In this document: piece by piece, positions 1 through 6,939 of the stretch
Layout of the letters: each line of letters starts with the position of its first letter
Numbering within the stretch: position 1 is the stretch's first letter
Assembly (NCBI GenBank): GCA_041689775.1
Contig: JBDNFP010000015.1
Location: 1 to 18,820, forward strand
Origin: JBDNFP01 sp041689775
GTDB lineage: Bacteria; Bacteroidota; Bacteroidia; Cytophagales; Spirosomataceae
Direction: 5' to 3'
Length of the DNA stretch: 18,820 nt
Program-made: the position numbers and the translations under genes
The notes under the pieces: generated by a model
Seen by the model: the letters and a program-made list of their open reading frames with translations, nothing else
Told to the model about the DNA's origin: nothing
Database searches by the model: none

Positions 1-71
1 ATTCCCAGAGCCCAGTAAGCCATTCGACGCTCTGCTGCCGACCATGCTTGCCAAAAAAAAGTTTCTTTCAT
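1..71 (-). CDS. possible 5' end of a minus-strand gene, cut by window edge
   Basis: On the minus strand an ATG at 71-69 opens a frame that stays open to base 1 (24 codons); a second in-frame ATG lies at 45-43. The translation starts MKETFFLASMVGSRASNGLL and then continues to the edge. Nothing here identifies a family, and 24 codons can stay open by chance. Its divergent position relative to the atpD promoter is compatible with a real gene start, but I have no ribosome-binding or promoter signal to support it. Confidence 0.2.
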   Translation of the reverse strand, partial: MKETFFWQAWSAAERRMAYWALG

Positions 72-167
72 AAGAATTTTACAACGCCTTTTCTGAAAAA
101 CTCTATACATTTTTCGCGAAAAAGGGGGAAATTTCTAAAAAATATCCAATAAATGAATGAACAGCCA

Positions 168-199
168 CTTGGTACTAACCAAATTATCTTCTAATTTTG
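168..199 (+). promoter_or_regulatory. atpD promoter, Bacteroidota type
   Basis: CTTG at 168-171 followed after 20 nt by TAATTTTG at 192-199. This fits the Bacteroidota housekeeping consensus (TTG at -33, TAnnTTTG at -7, spacer 17-23). Transcription would begin near 206, leaving a leader of about 36 nt before the atpD ATG at 242. It implies that atpD is the first gene of its transcript and not internal to a larger ATP synthase operon. Confidence 0.7.
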
Positions 200-241
200 C
201 GGTCTTGAAAATAACCTCTGGACGATAATCATATTCTTACA

Positions 242-1762
242 ATGGCAAACGCGACAAACATAGGAAAAATTACGCAGGTAATTGGACCAGTAGTTGACGT
301 ATCGTTTGAAAACAGCGAACGCATCCCTTCAATTCTCGATGCGTTGGAAGTCTTAAAACCGAACGGTCAGAAAGTAATCCTCGAATGTCAACAACACCTT
401 GGTGAAGACCGTGTTCGTACCATCGCAATGGACGGTACCGAAGGTCTTCAACGTGGTATGGAAGTCAAATCGTATGGCTCTCCTATCCGCATGCCAATCG
501 GTGAGGCGATCAAAGGTCGTCTTTTCAACGTAGTAGGCGACGCAATTGACGGACTTACTCCCGTTGACAAAACTGATGGAATGTCCATTCACCGGTCAGC
601 TCCTAAGTTTGAAGACTTGGCTACCTCTACGGAAGTTCTCTTTACGGGAATCAAAGTAATTGACCTGTTAGCTCCTTATGTTAAAGGAGGTAAAATTGGG
701 TTGTTCGGTGGTGCCGGAGTAGGAAAAACCGTATTGATTCAGGAATTGATCAATAACATCGCGAAAGCGTATGCTGGTCTTTCGGTATTTGCCGGAGTAG
801 GTGAGCGTACCCGCGAAGGAAATGACCTGATGCGTGAAATGATCGAAGCCGGTATTATCAAATACGGCGACGCATTTAAGCACAGCATGGAAGAAGGTGG
901 ATGGGATCTTAGCAAAGTTGACTACGAGCAACTGAAGGAATCACAAGCTACGTTTGTGTTCGGTCAAATGAACGAGCCTCCCGGAGCCCGTGCCCGTGTG
1001 GCCTTGTCGGGTCTTACAGTAGCTGAATACTTCCGTGACGGAGAAGGCGAAGGAAAAGGACGTGATATCCTGTTCTTCATAGATAACATTTTCCGCTTTA
1101 CGCAGGCGGGCTCTGAGGTATCGGCCCTTTTGGAACGTATGCCTTCGGCGGTAGGATATCAGCCCACATTGGCCACCGAAATGGGTGCCATGCAGGAGCG
1201 CATTACTTCAACCAAGCGTGGATCAATTACTTCGGTACAGGCGGTATACGTACCTGCTGACGACTTGACTGACCCCGCTCCCGCCACAACCTTTACCCAC
1301 CTTGACGCTACGACGGTACTTAGCCGTAAAGTAGCAGAGAAGGGTATTTATCCTGCGGTGGACCCACTTGACTCTAACTCACGGATTCTGACGGCTGAAA
1401 TTTTGGGTGCTGCCCACTACGATTGCGCACAACGCGTGAAGAACGTATTACAGCGCTACAAGGAATTACAGGACATCATCGCCATTCTTGGTATGGAAGA
1501 ACTTTCTGATGAAGATAAGCTAATCGTTTCGCGTGCACGTCGTGTAGAGCGTTTCCTTTCTCAGCCTTTCTTTGTGGCTGAGCAGTTCACCGGTTTGAAA
1601 GGTGTACTTGTTGACATCAACGATACCATCAAAGGCTTTAACCAAATCATGGACGGTGAATTTGATTACCTTCCCGAAATGGCGTTCAACTTGGTAGGTA
1701 CTGTCGACGATGCGGTAACCAAAGGAGAAAAAATGATGGCGGACGCCGCTAATCGTAATTAA
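242..1762 (+). CDS. atpD: F1Fo ATP synthase subunit beta
   Basis: Catalytic beta subunit of the F1 sector (EC 7.1.2.2), which makes ATP at the cytoplasmic face of the inner membrane. Visible in the 506-residue protein: beta-barrel N-domain, Walker A GGAGVGKT at 156-163, catalytic Glu188 in the GERTREGND motif, Walker B ILFFID at 276-281, the VYVPADDLTDPAPATT segment at 336-351, and a DELSEED-like EELSDEDK at 419-426. It is longer than the roughly 460-residue E. coli protein mainly because of about 27 extra residues near 206-232 (between GND and GQMNEPPG) and a small Gly/Glu-rich insert near 267-273. Such insertions are usual for the phylum. It is followed after 61 nt by atpC; alpha, gamma and Fo genes are not in the window. 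The ATG at 242 is well placed behind the promoter. Confidence 0.98.
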   Translation: MANATNIGKITQVIGPVVDVSFENSERIPSILDALEVLKPNGQKVILECQQHLGEDRVRTIAMDGTEGLQRGMEVKSYGSPIRMPIGEAIKGRLFNVVGDAIDGLTPVDKTDGMSIHRSAPKFEDLATSTEVLFTGIKVIDLLAPYVKGGKIGLFGGAGVGKTVLIQELINNIAKAYAGLSVFAGVGERTREGNDLMREMIEAGIIKYGDAFKHSMEEGGWDLSKVDYEQLKESQATFVFGQMNEPPGARARVALSGLTVAEYFRDGEGEGKGRDILFFIDNIFRFTQAGSEVSALLERMPSAVGYQPTLATEMGAMQERITSTKRGSITSVQAVYVPADDLTDPAPATTFTHLDATTVLSRKVAEKGIYPAVDPLDSNSRILTAEILGAAHYDCAQRVKNVLQRYKELQDIIAILGMEELSDEDKLIVSRARRVERFLSQPFFVAEQFTGLKGVLVDINDTIKGFNQIMDGEFDYLPEMAFNLVGTVDDAVTKGEKMMADAANRN

Positions 1763-1823
1763 GTCAGACGGCACAGCGATGTGACGCAGTGAACTATTGA
1801 CTACCGACTATAAGCAATTTCTC

Positions 1824-2066
1824 ATGACTCTAGAAATAATAACTCCTGATAAAAAAGTATTTTCCGGAGAGGCTTCAGCCGTTACATTTCCGGGTACCGA
1901 AGGACAGTTTCAGGTATTTAACAGCCACGCCCCTCTCGTGAGTACGCTTGGACGGGGTGATGTGGTAGTAGAAACGGCCGCAGCCAAGCAGGTTTTCACG
2001 ATTGATGGTGGTGTTGTAGAGGTACTAAATAACAAAGTACTCGTCCTTGCCGAAGCGATTATCTAA
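1824..2066 (+). CDS. atpC: F1Fo ATP synthase subunit epsilon, short form
   Basis: Epsilon subunit of F1, which with gamma forms the central rotor stalk. The 80-residue protein begins MTLEIITPDKKVFSGEA and carries the beta-sandwich landmarks (FPGTEGQFQVFNSHAPLVS, then GDVVV and TIDGGVVEV). I chose ATG 1824 over a TTG nine codons upstream at 1797 because family members start at this point (short lead into LxIITPxK). The protein ends where the N-terminal beta-sandwich ends, so the two-helix C-terminal domain that inhibits ATP hydrolysis in E. coli (139 residues) is absent. Short epsilons are common in Bacteroidota. It is co-directional with atpD and is followed directly by a strong hairpin terminator. 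Confidence 0.93.
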   Translation: MTLEIITPDKKVFSGEASAVTFPGTEGQFQVFNSHAPLVSTLGRGDVVVETAAAKQVFTIDGGVVEVLNNKVLVLAEAII

Positions 2067-2084
2067 CGTCTTTACGTTTTTATA

Positions 2085-2128
2085 GTAATGCAAAAAGCGA
2101 AACCTTCGGGCTTCGCTTTTTGCATTAC
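2085..2128 (+). terminator. terminator between atpC and uxaB, possibly bidirectional
   Basis: A perfect 17-bp inverted repeat: left arm GTAATGCAAAAAGCGAA at 2085-2101, right arm at 2112-2128. The tip adds CC-TTCG-GG (2103-2110), a UUCG-type tetraloop, with one A/C mismatch between. The right arm carries five T on the plus strand and the left arm five A, so it has U-rich character in both directions. It lies between the 3' ends of two convergent genes and probably stops both transcripts. Confidence 0.85.
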
Positions 2129-2146
2129 GGGCAAATAGAAAAAAGA

Positions 2147-3637
2147 CTATTGATCCACTTTTTCGGCAATCATAGACTGTACCGTACTAAGTACCGCTTC
2201 GTGAAAGCCGGGGAGTTCGGTAAGGTTGGTGCCCCACAGCTCAGCATCTGATAGGAGACTAGCTACTAACTCTTCAACATCAAATGAATAGCGTTTCCAA
2301 AGCTCGTAGAAGTAAGGAGCCTGATCGCAGCGAATCGGATATTTTTCACCCTCTAATTCTCCAAAATATGCTTTCCCGTCTGTTTCGGTAGGCTTCATAA
2401 ACAGAATAAAGGCCGAAAATCCCTGCACCATCCGGGTAGGCGTAGTACCAAACTTCTGGTAGTGTGAAAGTAGGGTAGGGATATTCCGCATTTTCATTTT
2501 GGCGGTGTACTGTACCGTAATATCAATGACCTGATGCTTAATATAGGGATTGCGGAAGCGGTCAAGTACCTGCCTGCCGAATATTCGGGCTTTTTCTAAT
2601 TCAACCTCAAAAGGAATAGCGGGCGCCAGCTCGTCCAACGTTAATTCAGTTATGAAATGCTCCATTTCGGAGTTCTCCATGCTTTCCCGGATGGTTCGCA
2701 TACCCGATAAATAGAACAGCGCCACGCTAAACGTGTGTGAGCCGTTGAGCAGGCGGAGTTTTAATTCGCGGTAGAGGTCAATATTGGGTGCAATAATAAC
2801 GCCCGTATCCGCCTGAGTAAAGCTGAGAATCGATTTTACGTATTCATTTCCTTCAATAGCCCATAACCTGTATACTTCGGACATGATGAGGAGGTCATCC
2901 TGATAACCAAGGGTACCCACCAGCTCCTGATGCGTTGCTGCGTCGGGTAAACCCGGTACAATACGGTCAACGAGAGAGCTGCAAAAGTGAGTGTGGTTAG
3001 TAAGCCATTGCATGAAGTCATCGCCAAGATTGTGCCTGCGTGCTTGCTCAAAAACGATTTCCTGTAACTTCTTTCCGTTATCAACTACCAGTTCGGTAGG
3101 TACTACCACCATGCCGCTTTCGGCAGAGCCACCAAAAGCCCGGAAGCGTTCGTGCAAGAAGGCGGTTAACTTACCGGGAAACGAAGTTGGAGGAGAAGCC
3201 TTAAGATCATCATCTACTAGTTGAATACCTACTTCGGTGGTATTGGAAACCACAATCTGTAAGGAAGGGTTGTGCGCGCAGCGAAGGATTTCCTCCCATT
3301 CGCTACGAGCCGACAAGGTACGGCTGATCGCGGTATTGATAAAGGTTTCTTCTACTACCTTTCCATCCTCAATCCCACGGATGCAATGCGTAAACAGGTT
3401 GGCCTGGTCAAAAAAAGCATCCACGCCCCCCCGATCAGTCGACTTCACCACCACAATACGTCCGTTAAAAATGCCTGACTTGTTAGCTTTATTGACGAAG
3501 TAGTCGGGTAACCCTCGTAGCAGGACACCGGTACCAAACTGAATTATTTTTTCAGGAAGTGCCAAGAGTCTTTCGTGATCGGGGCAAAGATCAGGACGCT
3601 GATGCAGTAGACCGGGGGTGAGTAGGGGAATGTTCAT
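2147..3637 (-). CDS. uxaB: tagaturonate reductase (altronate oxidoreductase), UxaB type
   Basis: Predicted NAD-dependent interconversion of D-altronate and D-tagaturonate (EC 1.1.1.58), a step in galacturonate breakdown; cytosolic. It belongs to the polyol-specific long-chain dehydrogenases. Seen in 496 residues: N-terminal Rossmann start IIQFGTGVLLRG at 31-42, HNPxxxxVVSNTTEVGI at 122-138, and the catalytic pattern K293-x4-N298-x2-H301 in KLRLLNGSHT, then FRNPYIKHQ at 361-369. These segments resemble E. coli UxaB more than mannitol dehydrogenase or fructuronate reductase. I take ATG 3637, since the 23 codons upstream in frame (to 3706) run into the preceding terminator hairpin and do not fit the family. 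No other hexuronate gene lies nearby, so substrate remains an inference. Confidence 0.87.
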   Translation of the reverse strand: MNIPLLTPGLLHQRPDLCPDHERLLALPEKIIQFGTGVLLRGLPDYFVNKANKSGIFNGRIVVVKSTDRGGVDAFFDQANLFTHCIRGIEDGKVVEETFINTAISRTLSARSEWEEILRCAHNPSLQIVVSNTTEVGIQLVDDDLKASPPTSFPGKLTAFLHERFRAFGGSAESGMVVVPTELVVDNGKKLQEIVFEQARRHNLGDDFMQWLTNHTHFCSSLVDRIVPGLPDAATHQELVGTLGYQDDLLIMSEVYRLWAIEGNEYVKSILSFTQADTGVIIAPNIDLYRELKLRLLNGSHTFSVALFYLSGMRTIRESMENSEMEHFITELTLDELAPAIPFEVELEKARIFGRQVLDRFRNPYIKHQVIDITVQYTAKMKMRNIPTLLSHYQKFGTTPTRMVQGFSAFILFMKPTETDGKAYFGELEGEKYPIRCDQAPYFYELWKRYSFDVEELVASLLSDAELWGTNLTELPGFHEAVLSTVQSMIAEKVDQ

Positions 3638-3706
3638 AATGAATAGAATAGTCGAATTGTATGTAAGGGGAAGACGGTATTTTGCATCATAAACCCCTAA
3701 TAGCAA

Positions 3707-3737
3707 GAAGAGGCTGTCTTTTGGAGACAGCCTCTTC
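3707..3737 (-). terminator. terminator downstream of lon
   Basis: Perfect 13-bp hairpin: GAAGAGGCTGTCT at 3707-3719, 5-nt loop, complementary arm at 3725-3737. It lies 37 nt past the lon stop codon on the minus strand and before uxaB. The tail after the stem on that strand is only moderately T-rich. It separates lon and uxaB into different transcripts. Confidence 0.75.
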
Positions 3738-3774
3738 GGAATATAGTAGTACTTACGTACTGGTGTAAGTTTGC

Positions 3775-6288
3775 TTACACCAGCTCAGTATTAGGTTGCT
3801 TTTCTTTTTTCTCCTCAGGATAAATGAAAGGCATGGGGTTAGAAACCTGCTCAGGAAGTAGTGCCGCAGCAAGTACCTCATCTACCGTATCGACGTATTT
3901 AAACGACAGTTCTTTGATGTAGTCGGCTTGTACTTCTTCTACATCTTTACGGTTCTTCACGCAAAGAATAATTTCTTTTACCCCGGCCCGACGAGCAGCC
4001 GAGATCTTCTCTTTGATTCCACCCACGGGTAGTACCTTACCACGAAGGGTAATCTCACCGGTCATGGCGATGAAAGACTTCACCCGACGTTGTGTGAAAA
4101 TAGATGCCATGGAAGTCAGCATGGTAATACCGGCCGAAGGGCCATCTTTGGGTACCGCACCAGCGGGTACGTGTACGTGCAAATCGTAGTGATTAAAGAC
4201 CCGATAATCGATGCCAAGGCGTTCGGCGTGGGCTTTTAGGTAGGATAGGGCGGTTACGGCTGATTCTTTCATAACGTCACCCAATTGTCCCGATAACGTC
4301 AGGTTACCCTTACCCCGGCTAAGGCTGGTTTCGATAAACAGAATTTCTCCACCGACAGACGTCCAGGCCAAACCTGTTACTACTCCGGCGAGGTCGTTGT
4401 CCTGATAAAGATCTTTATCAAAAATCTCTGCTCCCAAAAACTTCTCAACGTGAGCTTCCTTAATCGATTTGAGGTACTCCTGCTCCATTGCGATAGACTT
4501 TGCAACTTTCCGCATCAGTGTTCCGACCTTTTGTTCGAGGTTGCGTACGCCCGACTCGCGGGTGTATCCTTCAATAACTTTCAGAAGCGCCTTATCTTCT
4601 ATTTTAACGTCGGTCCCTTTCAGGCCGTTCTCTTTACGTTGCTTCGGTACCAGATATTTCTTGGCAATCTGTAACTTCTCTTCGATGGTGTAGCCCGTCA
4701 TTTCGATAATTTCCATGCGGTCGCGAAGGGCTGGATGAATCGTATCGAGTGAGTTGGCGGTGGCTACAAATAATACTCTTGAAAGGTCATACTCGACCTC
4801 CATGTAGTTGTCGGTAAACGAAGAGTTTTGCTCAGGGTCAAGTACTTCAAGCAAAGCAGACGCAGGGTCACCCCGGAAATCAGAGTTAACCTTATCAATT
4901 TCATCAAGAATAAATACCGGATTGGACGAGCCAGCCTTTTTGATATGATGGATTATCTTACCGGGCATCGCCCCGATATAGGTTTTGCGGTGCCCGCGAA
5001 TCTCAGCTTCGTCGTGCACACCACCCAGGGCCATTCGGATATATTTACGATTCAATGCTTTGGCGATTGACTTTCCAAGGGAGGTTTTACCAACACCGGG
5101 AGGGCCGTATAAGCAAAGAATCGGCGCCTTCATGTTATTTTTCAGCTTCAAAACGGCAAGGTACTCGATGATACGTTCCTTTACTTTTTCGAGCCCGAAG
5201 TGATCTGAGTCCAAAATTTTCTGGGCTCTTACTAGGTCGAAATTATCCTTGGTATAGTCGTTCCAAGGAAGATCCGCTAGCATCTCCAGATAGTTGAGGG
5301 TCACGGGGTACTCCGGAGCCATCGGGTTTATACGCTGCAGCTTATTGAGTTCCTTATCAAAATGCTGCTGTACCGCCTGAGGCCAGTTTTTTTCCATGGC
5401 CTTCATACGAAGGTCATCTAGGTCACGCTCGGGGCTATCAATACCTAACTCATCGTGCAGTACCTTTATCTGTTGACGCAAGAAATAATCACGTTGCTGC
5501 TGATCAATATCGGAGCTGGCTTTGGACTGTATCTCCCGCTTTAATTCGAGCATTTCGATTTCACGCATCATGTATTGAAGCAGCAGATTAGCCTGCCTAT
5601 GACCGTTGGTCTCTTCCAGTAGGCGTTGCTTATCTCCTACTTCTACATTGATGTTGGAAGAAAGGAAGTGAATCAAAAATACCGGACTTTCAATATTATC
5701 CAGCGCAATACGGGCTTCCTGCGGAATCTCCGGATTGAGGCGCATGATACGGTGTGCTCCGTCGCGGAGGGAGTTGAGCAGTGCTTTGGATTCTTTCCGA
5801 TTGGCGTGGGTAAAGGAGTCATCAATACCCTCCACGTGAGCGGTGATATAGGGATCTTCACGGACGATTTCCTTTATTTTAAAGCGCTGACGCCCCTGCA
5901 CAATAATGGTTACGTTGCCATCCGGAAGCGTAATCATTTTAAGAATGTGCGCTACTGTACCCACCTTGTGCAAGTCGCTGGCGGAGGGATCCTCTTTGTG
6001 AGATTTCGCCTGCGTCACAGCTCCCATGATACGCTGATTAATATCAGAATTTCGGTAGATCTTTTTGACTAACCGAATTGCTTTTTGGCGTACTACCGTC
6101 ACAGGAATAACCATGCCTGGAAATAAAACGGTCTGACGGATAGGAAGGATAGCAAGTTCTTCGGGGAGATCAAGTGGCTCATCGGCCCCTTCGGGGCCAC
6201 CAATAGGAATAATTTCAAGACTGTCAATATCCGAATCGGACACTAATAGTCGGCTGTATAGATCTGAGTTTTCAAAATTCATAGGCAT
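3775..6288 (-). CDS. lon: ATP-dependent Lon protease
   Basis: Cytosolic hexameric AAA+ serine protease (EC 3.4.21.53) that degrades misfolded and regulatory proteins. In the 837 residues: an N-terminal LON substrate-binding domain at about 44-250 (starts ELAILPIRQTVLFPGMVIPV), a helical linker, AAA+ module with Walker A GPPGVGKT at 395-402 and Walker B VFILDEID at 458-465, and a C-terminal protease domain with Ser718 in PKDGPSAG and Lys761 in GGIKEK. The Ser-Lys spacing of 43 equals that of E. coli Lon (S679/K722). The charged C-terminal tail (PEEKKEKQPNTELV) is extra. Two ATGs, codons 1 and 3, are both possible. A perfect 17-bp palindrome lies immediately upstream of the first ATG, and a hairpin terminator follows the gene. 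Confidence 0.97.
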   Translation of the reverse strand: MPMNFENSDLYSRLLVSDSDIDSLEIIPIGGPEGADEPLDLPEELAILPIRQTVLFPGMVIPVTVVRQKAIRLVKKIYRNSDINQRIMGAVTQAKSHKEDPSASDLHKVGTVAHILKMITLPDGNVTIIVQGRQRFKIKEIVREDPYITAHVEGIDDSFTHANRKESKALLNSLRDGAHRIMRLNPEIPQEARIALDNIESPVFLIHFLSSNINVEVGDKQRLLEETNGHRQANLLLQYMMREIEMLELKREIQSKASSDIDQQQRDYFLRQQIKVLHDELGIDSPERDLDDLRMKAMEKNWPQAVQQHFDKELNKLQRINPMAPEYPVTLNYLEMLADLPWNDYTKDNFDLVRAQKILDSDHFGLEKVKERIIEYLAVLKLKNNMKAPILCLYGPPGVGKTSLGKSIAKALNRKYIRMALGGVHDEAEIRGHRKTYIGAMPGKIIHHIKKAGSSNPVFILDEIDKVNSDFRGDPASALLEVLDPEQNSSFTDNYMEVEYDLSRVLFVATANSLDTIHPALRDRMEIIEMTGYTIEEKLQIAKKYLVPKQRKENGLKGTDVKIEDKALLKVIEGYTRESGVRNLEQKVGTLMRKVAKSIAMEQEYLKSIKEAHVEKFLGAEIFDKDLYQDNDLAGVVTGLAWTSVGGEILFIETSLSRGKGNLTLSGQLGDVMKESAVTALSYLKAHAERLGIDYRVFNHYDLHVHVPAGAVPKDGPSAGITMLTSMASIFTQRRVKSFIAMTGEITLRGKVLPVGGIKEKISAARRAGVKEIILCVKNRKDVEEVQADYIKELSFKYVDTVDEVLAAALLPEQVSNPMPFIYPEEKKEKQPNTELV

Positions 6289-6305
6289 TCTGTCAGTATG
6301 ACAGA
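6289..6305 (-). promoter_or_regulatory. palindrome abutting the lon start codon
   Basis: TCTGTCATACTGACAGA (minus-strand reading) occupies 6305-6289 and the lon ATG begins at 6288, with no base between. The two 7-bp arms match perfectly around a 3-nt centre. It could be a DNA operator within the transcribed leader or an mRNA hairpin touching the start codon. No known regulator site matches that I can name with certainty. Confidence 0.5.
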
Positions 6306-6352
6306 TAATCTTTTCCCAATTTACAAAAAAATAAAAAAACGAAGGGACATAA

Positions 6353-6369
6353 ACGAGTAAAATACTCGT
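6353..6369. repeat. 7-bp hairpin between the DUF6702 gene and lon
   Basis: ACGAGTA, AAA, TACTCGT: a perfect inverted repeat 56 nt beyond the DUF6702 stop codon and 64 nt before the lon ATG. On the minus strand it is followed by TTATG and later by long T runs near 6320-6341. It may be a weak terminator for rseP-DUF6702 or part of the lon control region; I cannot decide which. Confidence 0.4.
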
Positions 6370-6424
6370 GCCAGACGTATGAGTGACAGCATATAAGTGA
6401 TTAAGCGGTATGTAATTGGATCAA

Positions 6425-6937
6425 CTACAATGCCTGAACCGGTTGGCTTTTCTTAAAAAGGTAAGTTTTCCGCTCTCCCCCCCATTTGACATTCACCATG
6501 TTAACCTGGTCGTCGAAGGCTTCTGTCAAAAGATCGTGGCGCAGTACCCAGCCTTCGGGTTTTCCCGAAAAAGATACTTCGAGGTAGAGCCAGGTAACAT
6601 CTACTTCTTGCTCTTTACCAATATACTGAACCGTACGAAGTTGTCGTGAAGGGTCAGCCAGCGCAAAGTGTTTTTTCAAGTACTTTTCAACGTAGGGGTC
6701 ATTTTGATCGTCGTTCCGCAGGACGAAACGACGTTTTTCATTCGCCAAAGAAAGTCCTTTCTCTAAATCATCCGTGTAGGCCCGAATACTAATTTCTAGT
6801 GTTTTTTGGGGGGCATTGAACTGCATTTGTGCCACACTGACATGGTACTCGTGCTTCGGACGAGCCGAGGACAGGAGTATTAGAACCAGTACTAATCCCT
6901 GAAAAAGGAAGAATGCCTTTTTTACGCGTTGGATCAT
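6425..6937 (-). CDS. DUF6702 family exported protein
   Basis: A 170-residue protein of unknown function. It starts with two or three basic residues and a hydrophobic stretch (about residues 9-24, FFLFQGLVLVLILLSS), which reads as a signal peptide or N-terminal anchor, so it probably acts in the envelope. The body has the DUF6702 pattern as I know it: HEYHVSVAQMQFN near 29, an ISIRAYTDDLEKGL segment near 49, and a closing DQVNMVNVKWGGERKTYLF. No catalytic residues are evident. It begins 2 nt after the rseP stop codon, so the two genes are almost certainly one transcript and perhaps translationally coupled. That arrangement suggests, but does not show, a role linked to envelope proteolysis or homeostasis. 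Confidence 0.8.
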   Translation of the reverse strand: MIQRVKKAFFLFQGLVLVLILLSSARPKHEYHVSVAQMQFNAPQKTLEISIRAYTDDLEKGLSLANEKRRFVLRNDDQNDPYVEKYLKKHFALADPSRQLRTVQYIGKEQEVDVTWLYLEVSFSGKPEGWVLRHDLLTEAFDDQVNMVNVKWGGERKTYLFKKSQPVQAL

Positions 6938-6939
6938 GG

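Noticed and set aside
1797..1823. TTG start nine codons upstream for atpC
   Set aside because: ATG 1824 gives the normal epsilon N-terminus.
3638..3706. N-terminal extension of the tagaturonate reductase by 23 codons
   Set aside because: Not family-like and begins at the edge of the lon terminator hairpin; ATG 3637 is a better start.
5626..6072. 148-codon plus-strand ORF
   Set aside because: Lies antisense inside lon, whose domain motifs are certain; no family motif or start signal.
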